Below are positions 11,772 through 23,910 of a stretch of 64,000 bases of DNA, in pieces (positions within the stretch are counted from its first letter, which is position 1; every line of letters begins with the position of its first letter). The notes below the pieces were generated by a model that was not told the origin of the DNA, ran no database searches, and was given only the letters and a program-made list of their open reading frames with translations. The position numbers and the translations under genes are program-made. This DNA comes from Boletus sp. NGJ (Eukaryota > Basidiomycota > Agaricomycetes > Boletales > Boletaceae): the NCBI GenBank assembly GCA_019096195.1, contig JAGTXK010000243.1, positions 310,001-374,000 on the forward strand, written 5' to 3'.

Positions 11772-13084
11772 CTGGGCCTAGCCTGGTGAAGAGGAAAGGC
11801 TTGCGCTCAATGCGTAGGTATTAATTCATCTCCATCATTGTGACCAGTATGCCTCATGGTAAACACATTTCAGGACAACGTCATGTGACCACCCGCGAAT
11901 TCGAATGTCGGATTTGTTTGGCAAGAGCCTTGGAAACAAACAAAACGTCAAATACGACTCATTGTCACTCCTCGAAATCTCTCTTCCTTCCACACAACTA
12001 GAACCACTCTACCCTCCATCCTGATCTCACTTCGTTCGGGTAATTACAGGGCCTCTGGCATCCACTACGCGGATAGAATGCTTCCCACCAGCGATAAGTC
12101 CATCCTTAGTCCTTGAGGAGTTCCTGCGGAATTCTTCGCGTTCTGTGTTGTCATGTCGCCGAGGCAATCAAATAGTTTCACGCTCCGTGACCTTGCCGCG
12201 TATAATAGTGTTCGGCCATAGAGTAGAGACACCATATGGTCGGTCGTACACTTCACAATCTGAATCGGCTTGCCGCACGCACACAAGTGACCCACTCGTT
12301 GATGATCCCTGCAATGTGAATAACCGCCACCACAAATAGCAGTGCCCATCTCGCAATGCGTGCATCTTTGGAACCACTACGAACGAGTCTTTACAGCTGC
12401 AATTATTCCCAGTACGAATGTGGTGATTGAAGCTTCACTTAGAGCAGTGCTTTCCGACCATATACTCATATGTTTTTCGGATCTTCGGCGTTGACCGTTG
12501 ATCCAGAGAACAGATCCAGAGTAAGTCTAGGTCGTCTCATGGCTATGTACCATCCAATCCGACTCGACTACACAATAAATGACAAGGTATCACCTTTTCT
12601 GCATTATAGGATCATTTTCCGACCTACGATCCCGGATAACACAGAACCAGGTAATGACCTTGGGCCACCGTTGATCCCCGAGATGAATTATGTGGCAATA
12701 CCGTCCAGAATACCGCGAGCAGCAACGTGCTGACCCACAGCTTTCGAGCAGTTGTCGAAATGAATCCAAGTGAATGTAGTTGGGTGCTGTTTGATTGATT
12801 AATTGATATTCTTGTTTATTGTCCAGCAGGGCGGTGGCCCTATGTCGGACACTCCACGCGTGTAACTACGTTTTAAATATCGCCTGATCATGTTATGAAA
12901 ACGGCTCCGGGTTCGGAGCGGAACCTGCATGGGGCTGGGGAAAGTGACCTCACAGTGGGACCTGAGCGCTGGAGATAAGGTGCCATAGTTGGTAGGCGGG
13001 CCCGTGTCGTCGAGCCGCCATGGTGGGATAACTACTATGATTTCGGTGGTGTGCGGTCTCCGGACTATTTCGAGAAGCGTCTTG
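11772..13084. other. Intergenic, no supported gene
   Basis: Short scattered frames only. The right part (about 12.8-13.08 kb) probably belongs to the 3' untranslated end of the LINE relic that follows. Confidence 0.4.
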
Positions 13085-13850
13085 TCTCGTGGATGATCTG
13101 TAGGGTGCGTTTGACGCACTCAGGGTCAGATAACAGGTTTGAGGTCTGTCTGGCATTGTTATGGATGGTATATCGCAGGTAGAACCTCGGTTGTTCATAG
13201 CTAGTAGAGGAGGTAATGAGATCACGATCAGGGCAGTGGGGGTAGGAGGGATGGTCGACTTGGCTATGCGATGAAGATGCTCGTTGAGTGGGGCGTGGCC
13301 AGTTCGTAACTGGAAAGAGTATGGATATATGACGCTTTGCTAGGTGTTCTGCCTACGTTAGGAATTTCCCCGAGAAAAGGGAGCCGTCCATCGCGAGAGT
13401 TGCGGTGGGACTTTTAGAAGATAGTTTTCCTGAGCAACTTTAGTTCGGGGTTTTGTGTTGCTTCGCAACTGCTTTGCGTCTCGGTAGAGTTTTCCTTTGA
13501 CCTTTTTCTCCTCCGAGTTGGGTGGGTAGGAGTTTCGCGTCGCTATTTGTGGACCCGCAGCTACCTGTTTCGCCGCCCCATCAGCTTCCTCGTTCCCAGG
13601 TGTACTTGTGCGGTGTTGAGCAAGGGTGAGCAGGAGGTTGGTGTGGAAGAGATCCATCAGGTAGTGACCGGACCGAGTGCTGTCGTCGCCTGCATTGCCG
13701 CCAATGTGGTCAAGGCCCTACCAGTGACACCAACCGAATTCTTCTTCGCTGTCTCTTCAACAGCTCCACCGTGAGGATCATGCCAACCACCCCGCCTTCG
13801 TAGACTGTGTGATCCTCGGCTGATCCCAATTCGTACTCAGTTCCCCTACT
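13085..13850 (-). mobile_element. Non-LTR retrotransposon (LINE) relic, RNase H and C-terminus
   Basis: On the minus strand, pieces of the end of a LINE ORF2 appear in order. VYEGGVVGMILTVELLK is the start of the RNase H fold, STPGNEEADGAAKQVAAG is its last catalytic block (GNEEAD), LRTGHAPLNEHLHRI is the downstream helical block, and SDPECVKRTLQIIHETRRF is the typical C-terminus. The pieces lie in different frames with stops between them, so the copy is dead. No reverse transcriptase domain is visible to the right, so the element is heavily 5'-truncated, as usual for LINE insertions. Confidence 0.7.
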
Positions 13851-13969
13851 TTGACTCTGTCCCTTATTAACACCGCAGCTGCTCCTATTCTTCCTTCGAA
13901 TCCTGATTCATCGGAATATAAACACACCGTTACACTCTAGGTGACCAAAAGGGGGACCGGGGAGAGGGA

Positions 13970-13975
13970 TATAAA
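13970..13975 (+). promoter_or_regulatory. TATA box of secreted cysteine-rich protein gene
   Basis: TATAAA sits 94 nt upstream of the ATG at 14069, in a purine-rich context. Confidence 0.45.
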
Positions 13976-14068
13976 CCTCGTTGGCAACGCTCGAGTTGCT
14001 CAACAACTTCAACATCTATCTCGGCTTTTAAGTTTCAGCTTGTCTCAAATCCACCTACTCGTTTCACC

Positions 14069-14516
14069 ATGTACTTCGCCAAGAGCTTTACCGTCCTCGC
14101 TGCTGTAGCTGCCCTGGCGTCCGCGACGCCTGGTGTGGACCGACGCGATGTACGTCGCATCGTCACCCTAACAAGCGGAAGAACGGTCACTGACATTGGC
14201 TTCTCCGCAGGAAAGTAATCTCCTCCAACACCTGAACAGAGACAACTGCCAAAACCACCTCGGAAACTGCTATAAAAACGGTCAAACTCACTTCGTCTGC
14301 ATCACGAGCGTGCCACTCACACACACGTATTCGACCACAGGTTGCGAGGGCGTGTTTGCCAACCCGTACGACACCATCGGGACATGCGCGGCGGGGAAGT
14401 GGAGGGGCTGCCCATGCGAGAAGTGTGGCAGCACTGGCAAATGCGTGAAGAACGGCTGCGAAGGCTACCAGGGGAGATGCACTGCTGGAAACGACCAGGG
14501 ATGCCCTTGCAAGTAA
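14069..14516 (+). CDS. Small secreted cysteine-rich protein (effector-like)
   Basis: Exons 14069-14149 and 14211-14516 (61-bp intron, GTACGT...CCGCAG) encode 128 residues. The first 19 or so (MYFAKSFTVLAAVAALASA) form a clear signal peptide. VDRR just after is a possible Kex2-type processing site. The mature part has 13 cysteines, most in the last 60 residues. It contains two related units, GCEGVFANPYDTIGTCAAG..GCPC and GCEGYQGRCTAGNDQGCPC, so the C-terminal half looks internally duplicated. An odd cysteine number leaves one unpaired or suggests dimerisation. The protein is secreted, with no recognised family. Possible roles include effector, cell-wall or antimicrobial-like peptide. Confidence 0.85.
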
Positions 14517-15154
14517 GCTTCGCGTAGACGAATCGTCGCCGTTGTCAAGGTCTTTACCAACATGCTTCGCTCTTGTTTATTCCGTTTACTCCACGCGAAC
14601 ATTCAGGTTCAAGTTTGTGATAGTGTCAGCTATACAACACTTTAATTTTCGACGCACATCTCGAAAAAAAAAAGGAAAATGGTTATGGGCGTGCTTTCTT
14701 TTGGCAAATCCGTTGCAAGCTCGGCGATGTACGTAGAGAAAGTAATTCAAAGGTCGACCCCCGCTGATTGGATTGTGTTATGTAATTTCCGTCTTTTGAC
14801 CATCACATTTCAGATCTCAGATCTCAGTTATTTGCCTCTCAGTTTCGATTAACACGTCGGAAATGTATCATTGCCTGCGCAGAATACACCTGATGGTGCC
14901 ATGGTATGATACACACAAAACCGGTCCTGTATCAAACGAACGACGAACAAACGAGGAACTGTGGAAACGAGCGTGAGCTGTCAAATGCCGGACATAAACA
15001 AAGGTAGAGTGTCTGGGTATACTATCTTGAACATAATGCTAACGTGAACGGCAAAGGCGCTGCCTACCGACAAGTAGTCGTAGTAGTACAGGAACGGAGA
15101 GACAAAAAAATTGAAGAAGCCCCGAAAGACACAGGCGCACACACAAGGGGCACA
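14517..15154. other. Intergenic, convergent 3' flanks
   Basis: The space lies between the secreted-protein gene and GTPase-like gene 3, which converge. No supported gene. Confidence 0.5.
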
Positions 15155-15975
15155 TCAAACGTATGGTAGGTCAGGGAGATACCCCGCGCTTTTCACATAC
15201 GTGACCCGCTTCGTTCCATTGCAATTCCTCCAAATGAGGTTCCTGACGGCCTGCGTCGACTGATACCGTCGTTCGTACAAGTCCATGTTGTACGAGACGT
15301 CTTCCCGAGACAAGGTCGTCACGCATGCGTGGTCGATGAATTTCAAGCCCCTCGATGCGAGCATGTCACCGTTCTTTCTCGGCCCTGACCACCAGTCTTC
15401 CATCGACTGGTTGTGTTTCTCGAGACCCGTCACCACGCCGACCATGGGTACCCTTTCCGGCACAGCGGATCGAACGGCGTTGTAAATCTTCCTAGCGATG
15501 CCTTCTTTCGGTCTCAAACAGTATACGAGGAGGTCGACGCCACGCTCGGTGTAGAGGTCGCCGATGGTCTTTTCAGGGGAATAGTCATTCCCGAATCCAG
15601 GGATATCATAAATATCGAACGCATGTCCGTTGATGTCCACCCTGTATGCGGACGGTGCCAGTGTACAAGGGTGGATGTCTGTACTGAAAGGTGCGTCTTC
15701 GCGACCAAGGATCAGATTCACGAGGGAGCTGATACCCATGCCTGTGCGTCCAAAGATGACAACGACGTGCACCCGGTCGCCCTTTTTTTTTAAAAAAAAA
15801 ACAAAACAAGGGTCGTATGAATGATACATCATTTAAGCCCGCAAGAACTCACATTATCCACCGGCATAGGCATCGTTGGGGATTTGGGTTCGAACGGATT
15901 CCGCACGCGCAACCGAGTTAACACGGGCGTTTCGCTGAAGAGCTTGGCAGGTGTGAAGAACTTGCTCGACGCCAT
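15155..15975 (-). CDS. Stand-alone P-loop GTPase-like protein 3 (lysine-less P-loop)
   Basis: Two exons fit: 15853-15975 (41 codons, beginning MASSKFFTPAKLFSETPVL) and 15155-15781 (627 nt), joined by a 71-bp intron with a GTGAGT donor and a poly-T/A tract before the acceptor. This gives 249 residues. The domain begins right after the splice: VHVVVIFGRTGMGISSLVNL (isoleucine replaces the P-loop lysine), IYDIPGFGND (G3), VVTGLEKH, WWSGP and IDHACVTTLSRE. The second exon has exactly the same length as that of protein 4, showing recent common origin. The N-terminal exon is basic and low in conservation. Likely a cytosolic nucleotide-binding or pseudo-GTPase protein of the AIG1/septin-like TRAFAC group; no function is assigned. 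Confidence 0.82.
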
Positions 15976-16835
15976 CCTCGAAGCCGGGGAAAGTGGGAAC
16001 ACCACGCAGTTGGTTGGGTGAGAGTTGTTGTTTGGGAGCTCGACAGCGGCGTTCTGGGTCTTTAGAGTGAACGGGTCTTTTTAAGAAGGCGTTCCCAGCA
16101 AGACGAAGGACGCCTCATGGAAAGCGTGCCGCATGCCCGCGGTGGGTGCATGCTTTGCGGTTGGGCCCCCGTCTCGGGTACGTGTTTTGATTCCCCACTC
16201 TGACCCCGTCCACGTCACGATATCATGCAACACTCCGCGGCACCAGTGCCGTATTCTGCCTTTTTTTTTCCCGTTCGTTGGGGTTCGTGTCGTTTACCAT
16301 GATTTGGGATGAAGGAGACCCCAGGTGACTATCACCACTATCTCGGCGTCACAGAGCTCTCGCGTGGTCACAGCTGCAGGGTCACCTCGTGTCAATATTC
16401 TGGTCTTTCGTTTCGACTGCTAAAGCTTGATCGCCTTCGAACAGACAAAGATCAGACAATTTACGTGTTGAAGATGCGAAGACGCAAACGATGGCGACGA
16501 AGGCGGCTGCGATGATTATATCGTCCCAGGCTCAGGTGGGCCCATTTCTGTTCTTGGTACGACTTTGCTACGAAATCACGTCAACGTATGGAGTTCAACA
16601 CGTGTAGCTGCAAGCCCTCGTTGACCGATAGCAAGTTGCGCCGACTCATCCCAGAAACGAACGTTCTATCTATCTATCTATCCTACATACGCAGCACAAG
16701 CTCCGCACGGACCATCCATGAACGTGCCCTACTTCGCATCTACCACACAGCCGGAAGGCTGGGAGTGGTCACTCAGGACGAGCATGAGCATGAGCCACCC
16801 ACCAATACCAACCGAAGTGACATACACATGTCTCA
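15976..16835. other. Intergenic between GTPase-like genes 3 and 4
   Basis: Promoter of gene 3 and 3' flank of gene 4. A short TCTA-repeat run lies near 16670-16685. No supported gene. Confidence 0.5.
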
Positions 16836-17699
16836 TTAATTTCCAAGGAACATGTCTCCTCGGCGAACCCATCTGCCAACACCTCTCTTCTCAGCCCAAC
16901 AATTCCTCATAATAAGCTGCTTTGCTGCCTTTTCCGACTCGGAGAGTCTATCCTTGAACATGGCGTCGCAGGTAGTCGAGGCATCCAACGTCGTGACACA
17001 GGCATGGTCGGCGAATACCATTCGCCTCGCTTTCAAATCGGCCTCGTTCGTGGACCACCAATGACCCATCGTCTCGCTATATCTCTCTAAACATGTGATC
17101 ACTGCGACGATAGGTACGTCGTCCGACACCGCGGAGCGTATCGCGGTATAGTTTTGATGACCCGCATTCGCGTCCCCGCGCGTGCCACGCAAACAATTTA
17201 CGACGAGGTCGATCCCAAACTGCGTGTCGAGTTCTCGGAGGGCTTTGGTAATAGCAGAAGTGGGACATTTGAAAGAGCCAAAACCGGGCGAGTCTATGAG
17301 TCGGAAGGAGCGACCGTTGAGTGTGAAGGGGTAGGCGGTGAAGGATTTGGTGCAGGGACTGACGTCGGTGGAGACGGGCGCTTGGGATATGCCTGCGATC
17401 GTGTTGATAAGGGAGCTGACGCCGACGCCTGTTTGTCCGATTATGACGACGTTGAAGACGTCCTGGGGTGTTGGCATGCGAATAGATCAGGATGGGTTGG
17501 ATGGCAATGACGACGAGGACGCGGCAGTTGGCCGCGAACTGACCTTGTCGCTGAGGGCATCTTCATGGGCGATTTTTTTCAAAAGGTCATTGACGAGATA
17601 CGCTTTCGAGTCTTTACGAAGGAAGGCAGGGAGAAAGTGCATGCCAAGGGGAGTGTCGAAAAGGCACGGTTCGAACTCGGACGCGGTGATCGGGTTCAA
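16836..17699 (-). CDS. Stand-alone P-loop GTPase-like protein 4 (lysine-less P-loop)
   Basis: Exon 1 is 17544-17699 (52 codons, ending ALSDK) and exon 2 is 16836-17462 (627 nt), split by an 81-bp intron (GTCAGT...CCCAG). The product is 260 residues. The G1 loop is NVVIIGQTGVGVSSLINTI with valine in the lysine position, G3 is LIDSPGFGSF, and the later motifs are VITCLERY, WWSTN and ADHACVTTLDAS. An alternative start at the ATG near 17475 inside the intron would also keep the G domain. The spliced form is preferred because its exon 2 length and splice position match protein 3 exactly. Confidence 0.82.
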
Positions 17700-19068
17700 A
17701 GGAAAGCGCAGCCTGGAAAAAAAAAGGGGGGTCCTGCTTTTTCAAAGATGAGGTAGCTATACGGGACCCGGGGAGCGGGAATGTTGCGAGTTGTCCGTCG
17801 AGGTTTGACGACAACAAGACACCTCGAGGCGGGAAGTTGTTTGATTATGATATATATGGACATTGGGAGCCGGGCCTCGACCGACATAGCCAGCCTGGAC
17901 CACGTGTAATTAGTAGTATGAGTCCTGACCTGACTAGTCGACTCCTTTCCCATTGTGAAAACCGACTCTGAGGATGGCAGGACTGCAGTGCCAAACTACA
18001 GGAGTAACTCGCTCTCATGGTAGAAAACCACTTGGAGAGTTGATGCGCCAAAAGCCGGGATCACTCAGGGACGGAAGGAAGTGGCGGTATCGGATATAAA
18101 GTACCTCAGGCTGTAGTTGGTCAATAGACAGGTAAAATAAAAAATACAGCTTCTCGATCCAGAGTATCACATAGACCAATGTGCCACTTTGTAAAAGTCG
18201 GGAGAGGCACGCCTCTACCTTTTTTGTTACTACATTGATTAGTTCAGAAACAGCTGTGTCGGTAAGTCGACATGTTTTTTTGCCCTTGATAATTTCCTCT
18301 CCTGCCAGCTGTGTTCCACAACTCTCAACGACCTGTGTCGGAAAGCAATAACTTTAGCGTCTCGCAGATGCTGACTGGCTCAGAAACAAGTTGAAGCGTG
18401 ACATCAGGCCTACTTGTGCAACGTGCGGACTTGAATTCGACAAAAAAAAAATACCGTAGGTGTCGATCGGAAGGTACATGAAGCCTGAAGGGGAGCATGA
18501 GTCAGAGTTTGGGAATGTTCCAGATAAGTTATCTGGGTACGCCTAACGGCGATCAGGAGGTTCTCGGGACGGCGCTTACAAGGTGACCCGACGACACACG
18601 CAATTGTCGGAGGGAGTTCCCGCACGTTCGTGAGCGAACATGCGAGTTACCGATTAGTAGAACCGGAGTCGAGACACGCGTCAAGTCGGAGGCCCTGGCT
18701 GATTTTGGTGCTGGACGGACTCGGACGAGATTGGAAGGTCGGGCGACGGCCCGGACGTTGCCGTGAATGTTATTAGCAGCCCTGAGGCTGACTTGCACTG
18801 GACCGACAACGTGTGCAACGACGACGACGACCGCCACCACAACTTGGAAGCGCTTCAACTCGCTCGCGTCTTCCTTTCGTACAGCTCTCGTTAGCGTTGG
18901 CACCCGGTAGACATCTGAATCCAATCCGTGGACGTGTCCTAATCCAGCACACCGACGTCAAATCATCCACCATTATCCCAAATAGTTTCTCGATTTTGCA
19001 GATAATCTAATTTCCCTTGCGCTTATAAGCTCTCCCTCTCCCTCCCTCCCTTCTTCTTTACACCACTC
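17700..19068. other. Intergenic, divergent promoter region of GTPase-like gene 4 and TPS2
   Basis: About 1.4 kb. TTATAAG near 19024-19030 may serve the trehalose gene. Several frames longer than 60 codons exist on the minus strand at 18.4-18.97 kb but overlap each other and have no family resemblance. Confidence 0.4.
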
Positions 19069-22000
19069 ATGGACTCTTTCCACGAGCCGTACACACGCGC
19101 AGGCGACGACATCTCCCTCGATGCCGTCCGCGAGCAAGTTCGCGCACTCGAAGAGACTCACAAGGCTCACGGCGTACAACTCTCGGGCAGAATCGTCCAC
19201 GTCTGCCACTCCCTCCCCGTCGTCCCCTCCCTCATCGCTCGCACCTCTCCGGCTGCCGCGGGTGTCCTCAGCCCTCCTCCCTCCCCACCTACGCAATATG
19301 GCGACGTCCCTCCAAGCCCAACAGGAGACGCTGCCCAGGCGGAGCAATCTCAGCAGCCTTCTGTCACATCCAAGCGCTGGAAGCTCGCTCCTAGATACGG
19401 CCATGCGGCTATGATCTCGGGTATTCGCTCACTCTCCGCCACTTACGACCAGCTCATCGTAGGCTGGACTGGCGACATCGTCTCACTTCCTTCCGTCGGC
19501 ACTGCATTCGCCGAGGACAACAGCGGAAGTTCCGATGATGGGGAACATCGCATTCCGAGTCATCTCGTCAGCCGAGCCGATAGAGAGGCGTTAGAGGCCG
19601 AGTTGGTCGGATATGACGAAGATGGCCAAGGCCAGGGGATTGAGGGGAACAAAGGCAAGCTCGAGTACGTGCCTGTCTGGCTTGAAGATAAGGTCGCACA
19701 TGGCCATTATGAGGGGTATTGTAAAACGAGTAAGCATCTTCTTCCTTTCATCCCGTCAGTTGATGCCGCCTCTTCGTCACTTGGCTGCCGCAATCTTATC
19801 AATCTACTCTTGCTTGGCTTTTGCCCGCTTTTTCGGCGCGCGATATCCATATATGCATTCGATGTGCCATTTTTGTTTTGCGGTGGTAATATCTTTTGGC
19901 GACATTTACCCGCTTCCGGGAATTCACGTCAATGTCATGGCAATCGATGATGAACCTTTCCCTGGCAATTGGGCGCTTAATCGCGTATCTTGAGGCGCAT
20001 TGCCAGATCAAAGCCTCGCTGTTTCCCGAACGAGCTGCGTATCTGGGCGTCACAGACATAGATTGCGATTGACTTCATTCCCATCTGCTCGGGTTCTTCT
20101 TGTCTTATTTTTCCCCTTCGAGTTTGCCGCGACGCTCGTTGGCGGCGTGTCGCCTCACGTGACATTCTGACTTGACTCTTCACTCAAAGCACTTTGGCCG
20201 CTGTTCCACTATCTGCTCTGGCAGGACGTTGCTACAGAGTATGCATCGGCAGATGCGCACTGGGTTCATTACGAACGGGTACGTCAAACTCTATCTTACC
20301 GCTGACTTAGGTATTCATCTCGGCTCATAGGCAAATCAAGTCTTTGCCGAACGTATCGCGTCCGTACTCAAGCCAGGTGATCTTGTTTGGGTACATGATT
20401 ACCACCTTCTCCTCGTACCCAAGCTCTTGCGCAGCATTACGGGCGAGAAGGGGACCGATGCGTGAGTCCATTTCTCGTGTCATGTGTGGATATACCCTCA
20501 TAGTGTACATTTTTCCGCTACAGTATCATCGGACTCTTCGTCCACACACCATTCCCAAGTTCGGAAGTATTCAGATGCTTGCCCCGTAAGTCGGTTTCCG
20601 GCTTCCTCGCCCTTGTTAGATCTCATGGATGGGTTAGGTCGCAAAGAGATTCTTGAGGGAATGCTCGGTGCCAATCTTGTTTGTTTCCAAACCTACTCGT
20701 ACTCTCGTCACTTCACATCTACCTGTGTTCGCGTCCGTGGGTACGAAACGACTACCCGTTCTGTCTCCGCCTCCACTTCATCAAATACCACTTCCACTCT
20801 CAGTACCAGCGCGCATCCCGTCTCTGCCCAGCCCGATCGCACTAAATCATCCAATTCTTCCGACAACAAGTTTATAGCCATCGATGTACAGGGACACACT
20901 GTTGCAGTCTCTCATTGTCCGGTCGGTATCGACGCTGAACGAGTCGCGAGGGACACCTTACGGCCGGGTGTTCAACCCAAGTTGGAGGCCCTCCGAACGT
21001 TGTATGCGGATAAAAAGATCATCGTAGGAAGGGACAAGCTAGATGTCGTCAAGGGAGTTTTGCAAAAGGTGTGTCACTATCTCGGGGACGAAATATGCCC
21101 TGCTCGGATCCGACGTGCTGACAGTGCATGTGTGATGCAGCTCCGTGCATTCGAGAAACTCCTTCACGATTACCCTCAATGGCAAGGTCAAGTCGTGCTT
21201 ATCCAGGTGACATCGCCCGCGCTCACGGATTCCCCTAAATTGGAGCGTCAAGTGTCAGAGTTGGTCGCACATATCAATGGAGAATACGGAAGCCTGGATT
21301 TCATACCCGTTCATCATTAGTACGTTCCTGCTCTCGTATTCATCCGCTTTCCCGTCTCTACGTCTCACATTGGACGTCGTGCTGACCCCCCTTTGCGCTT
21401 ATTGTAGCCACCAGTCACTCAAAAAGGACGAATTTTATGCTCTTCTTTCTGTTGCGGATTTGGGTGTGATCACGCCACTACGTGATGGCATGAACACGAC
21501 CTCAATGGAGTTTGTTATTGCGCAAGAACGCACCAAACGTTCGCCACTCGTCTTGAGCGAATTCATGGGCATCAGTCAACACATGGGTCAGGCATTGCAA
21601 GTTAACCCATGGGATCTCGGGGTGCGTATTCTCATTCAGACACCGTGATGCTTGTTTGGACCGATCGTCGTTCCGAACAGGATGTCGCTGCGGCGATGAA
21701 CAGTGGTCTCCTCATGTCCTCTACCTCCAAAGCGGCCCGCCATGCCACGCTACACAAAGTCGTGACCACGCACACTTCTCACACGTGGGCCGCTTTGCTC
21801 GTCAAGATGCTCCTCTCCCAGATCAACGGACAGACCAGTACACGTGGTACGCCTTACCTCTCCAAAGAGCTCATAAGAGACAAGTACGAAAAGGCAGGCA
21901 AACGCCTGTTCTTGTTTGATTACGACGTACGTACCGTACAATCGCTTTGGGATGCGAAGAGTGCTGATACGATAACGTTTGGTGTTTAGGGTACCCTTAC

Positions 22001-23154
22001 GCCTATCGTCAAGACGCCGTCGATGGCGACTCCTTCGTCCGATGCGCTAAAGGCGCTCACGAAGCTCGCCGCTGATTCTCGCAACGTCGTATACATCGTC
22101 TCTGGTCGTGACCAAGCCTTTCTGGAGCAGCACCTCGGACACATCAAACACCTCGGCATGAGCGCCGAACACGGCGGATTCATCCGTGAACCATCCAACG
22201 GGAACGCCGCCCGAAACTTGGCCACGGAAGACGAAGAAACCTGGGTCAACTTTACGGCACAATTGGACATGGGGTGGATGGACGAGGTGGCGGAGATCTT
22301 TAGGTATTACACGGAGAGGACGACGGGGAGTCATATCGAGGTCAAGAAGAGCTCGATTACGTGGCATTATCGGGCGAGTGATCCCGAGTGGGGGTGAGTT
22401 GTCCTTTTTTTTTGTGTGGGTTTCCGCTAGTCCCCGTTTCCCCCTTTTTTACATCTGGGGCGAAGAGTCCATGATCTGATGCATGCTAATGGATGCGCCG
22501 TAGATTGTTCCAATGCAGACAATGCCAAGACCTGTTGGAGAACAACTTGGCGCATAAACGTCCCATCGAAGTGCTCGTCGGGAAGAAGAATCTCGAGGTC
22601 CGCCCGTTGGCTGTAAACAAGGTCCGTTCCTTATCCTCACCGAGATCGTCCGGACCTTTCCTCAGCTTTTCGTTTTCGTTCCGCGTTTTCCAAAAATAGG
22701 GTGAGATCGTCAAACGGATTCTGTACATGAACCCCGATGCGGAGTTTATTTTTTGTGCGGGCGATGACAAGGTGGGATAGAAACCGCGATGATCTCTTTC
22801 TCCATCGATGGCTGACTGTACCCCTTCTAGACCGACGAAGACATGTTCCGAGCCCTGCACGTCTTCCCATCCAACGCCACCGGCAATGTCCAGTTCGAGG
22901 CCCCCTTGTCGATCACCCTCGTTGACAACAATGGTACTACCCGACCGGACGTCGAACTGGCCATTGCCTCCGATGCGATCTTCACGACGTCCGTGGGTCC
23001 GAGTACGAAGCGGACGTTGGCAAGTTGGCACGTGACGATGCCGCTTGAGGTGGTGGACCACATGTTGCATCTCGTTGGGGAGACGAGTCGGGGAACGATT
23101 CCGGCTGGGTCTGAGACCGCCGGAAATTCAAATGGGGAAGAGGCAAAGAGTTGA
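19069..23154 (+). CDS. TPS2: Trehalose-6-phosphate phosphatase with N-terminal synthase-like domain (Tps2 type)
   Basis: Twelve exons join cleanly: 19069-19729, 20190-20278, 20331-20461, 20524-20585, 20638-21068, 21141-21319, 21408-21621, 21681-21926, 21990-22393, 22504-22621, 22700-22771 and 22831-23154, giving 976 residues. The first two thirds are a GT20 synthase-like domain with LVWVHDYHLLLVPKLL, GLFVHTPFPSSEVFRCLP, HCPVGID and LRDGMNTTSMEFV. The last third is a HAD phosphatase, with FDYDGTLTP (catalytic DxD), YIVSGRD, SAEHGG and CAGDDKTDEDMF. This order is the fungal Tps2 layout (yeast Tps2 is about 900 residues). It dephosphorylates trehalose-6-phosphate in the cytosol within the trehalose synthase complex (stress protectant and spore reserve). 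A Ser/Thr-rich insert of about 40 residues follows the TYSYSRHF block. Intron 1 is unusually long, 460 bp. Confidence 0.93.
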
Positions 23155-23454
23155 ATGTGAGCCTCGGGCTCGGATGGAAAGAATAAAGGGGTTACGCTGG
23201 ACGCCGTGGATTCCGATGGATTCTTTTTCTTTTTCTTTCGGGATTAGAGTTACCGAATAGAGGATACAGCGAATGTCCCCCCTCTCCCCCCCGTTTCTCT
23301 CAGTCGTGCGGGCAGTTTCCTGGTTATATAGCGTCGGTTAGGTCGTCTTTGCTTAATTGTGTTGAGCAACAATGTGTGGATGTTCCGGCTTCTTCGTGCG
23401 TGCTGCCAACACATAGAACTTTCGTTTCCCGCACGGATAGATTTCACGCCAACA
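23155..23454. other. 3' flank of TPS2
   Basis: Short T-rich region, nothing recognised. Confidence 0.4.
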
Positions 23455-23910
23455 CGTCCATGATGTAGGTCACCCCCAAAGCACATATATTTTCAGTGAA
23501 GGGTTAGGGTGGTAGTCGAACTTTGCACTGGTACATAGTATACCGTGGTTGGACGAAAAACGGTCGTGTGACGGATCGAAGCTGCAAGTCGAGTTGAGCC
23601 TAGCCTGCGATTCGGAAAAGGATCGGAATGAACCTTGGGCGTCGCGTCTCGCAATCTTTAGTGAGTTTTCGCGGTCGTGCATGGATGGATGGGAATTGAA
23701 CTTGGTGGGATGGTGTATCGAGGTCGCGCGCGCGCGAAGTTGTACCACGCAGCGACGGCTCCGAGTCACGCCATTCTGAGTTTATTTTCAGTGACTGCAC
23801 TTTATCTGCGTGCGTGGACATCTGCCACTGGCATGGAGGTCTGTGACGATCACAGGCTGCCCCGTGTACATATCTTCAAGTTGGTACGTTCTCAAGGGGA
23901 TATACTGTAC
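23455..23910. repeat. Segmental duplication flank, copy A
   Basis: This block resembles 27818-28490. Shared stretches include GATGTAGGTCACCCC, TGGTTGGACGAA, GAGTTGAGCC and GACGATCACAGGCTG, in the same order and orientation with small indels. It lies downstream of the zinc-finger gene exactly as copy B lies downstream of the TPR gene, so it marks the same ancestral 3' flank. Confidence 0.7.

Noticed and set aside
18553-18924. 123-codon minus-strand frame upstream of TPS2
   Set aside because: Low-complexity valine-rich peptide overlapping other frames. Probably promoter sequence.
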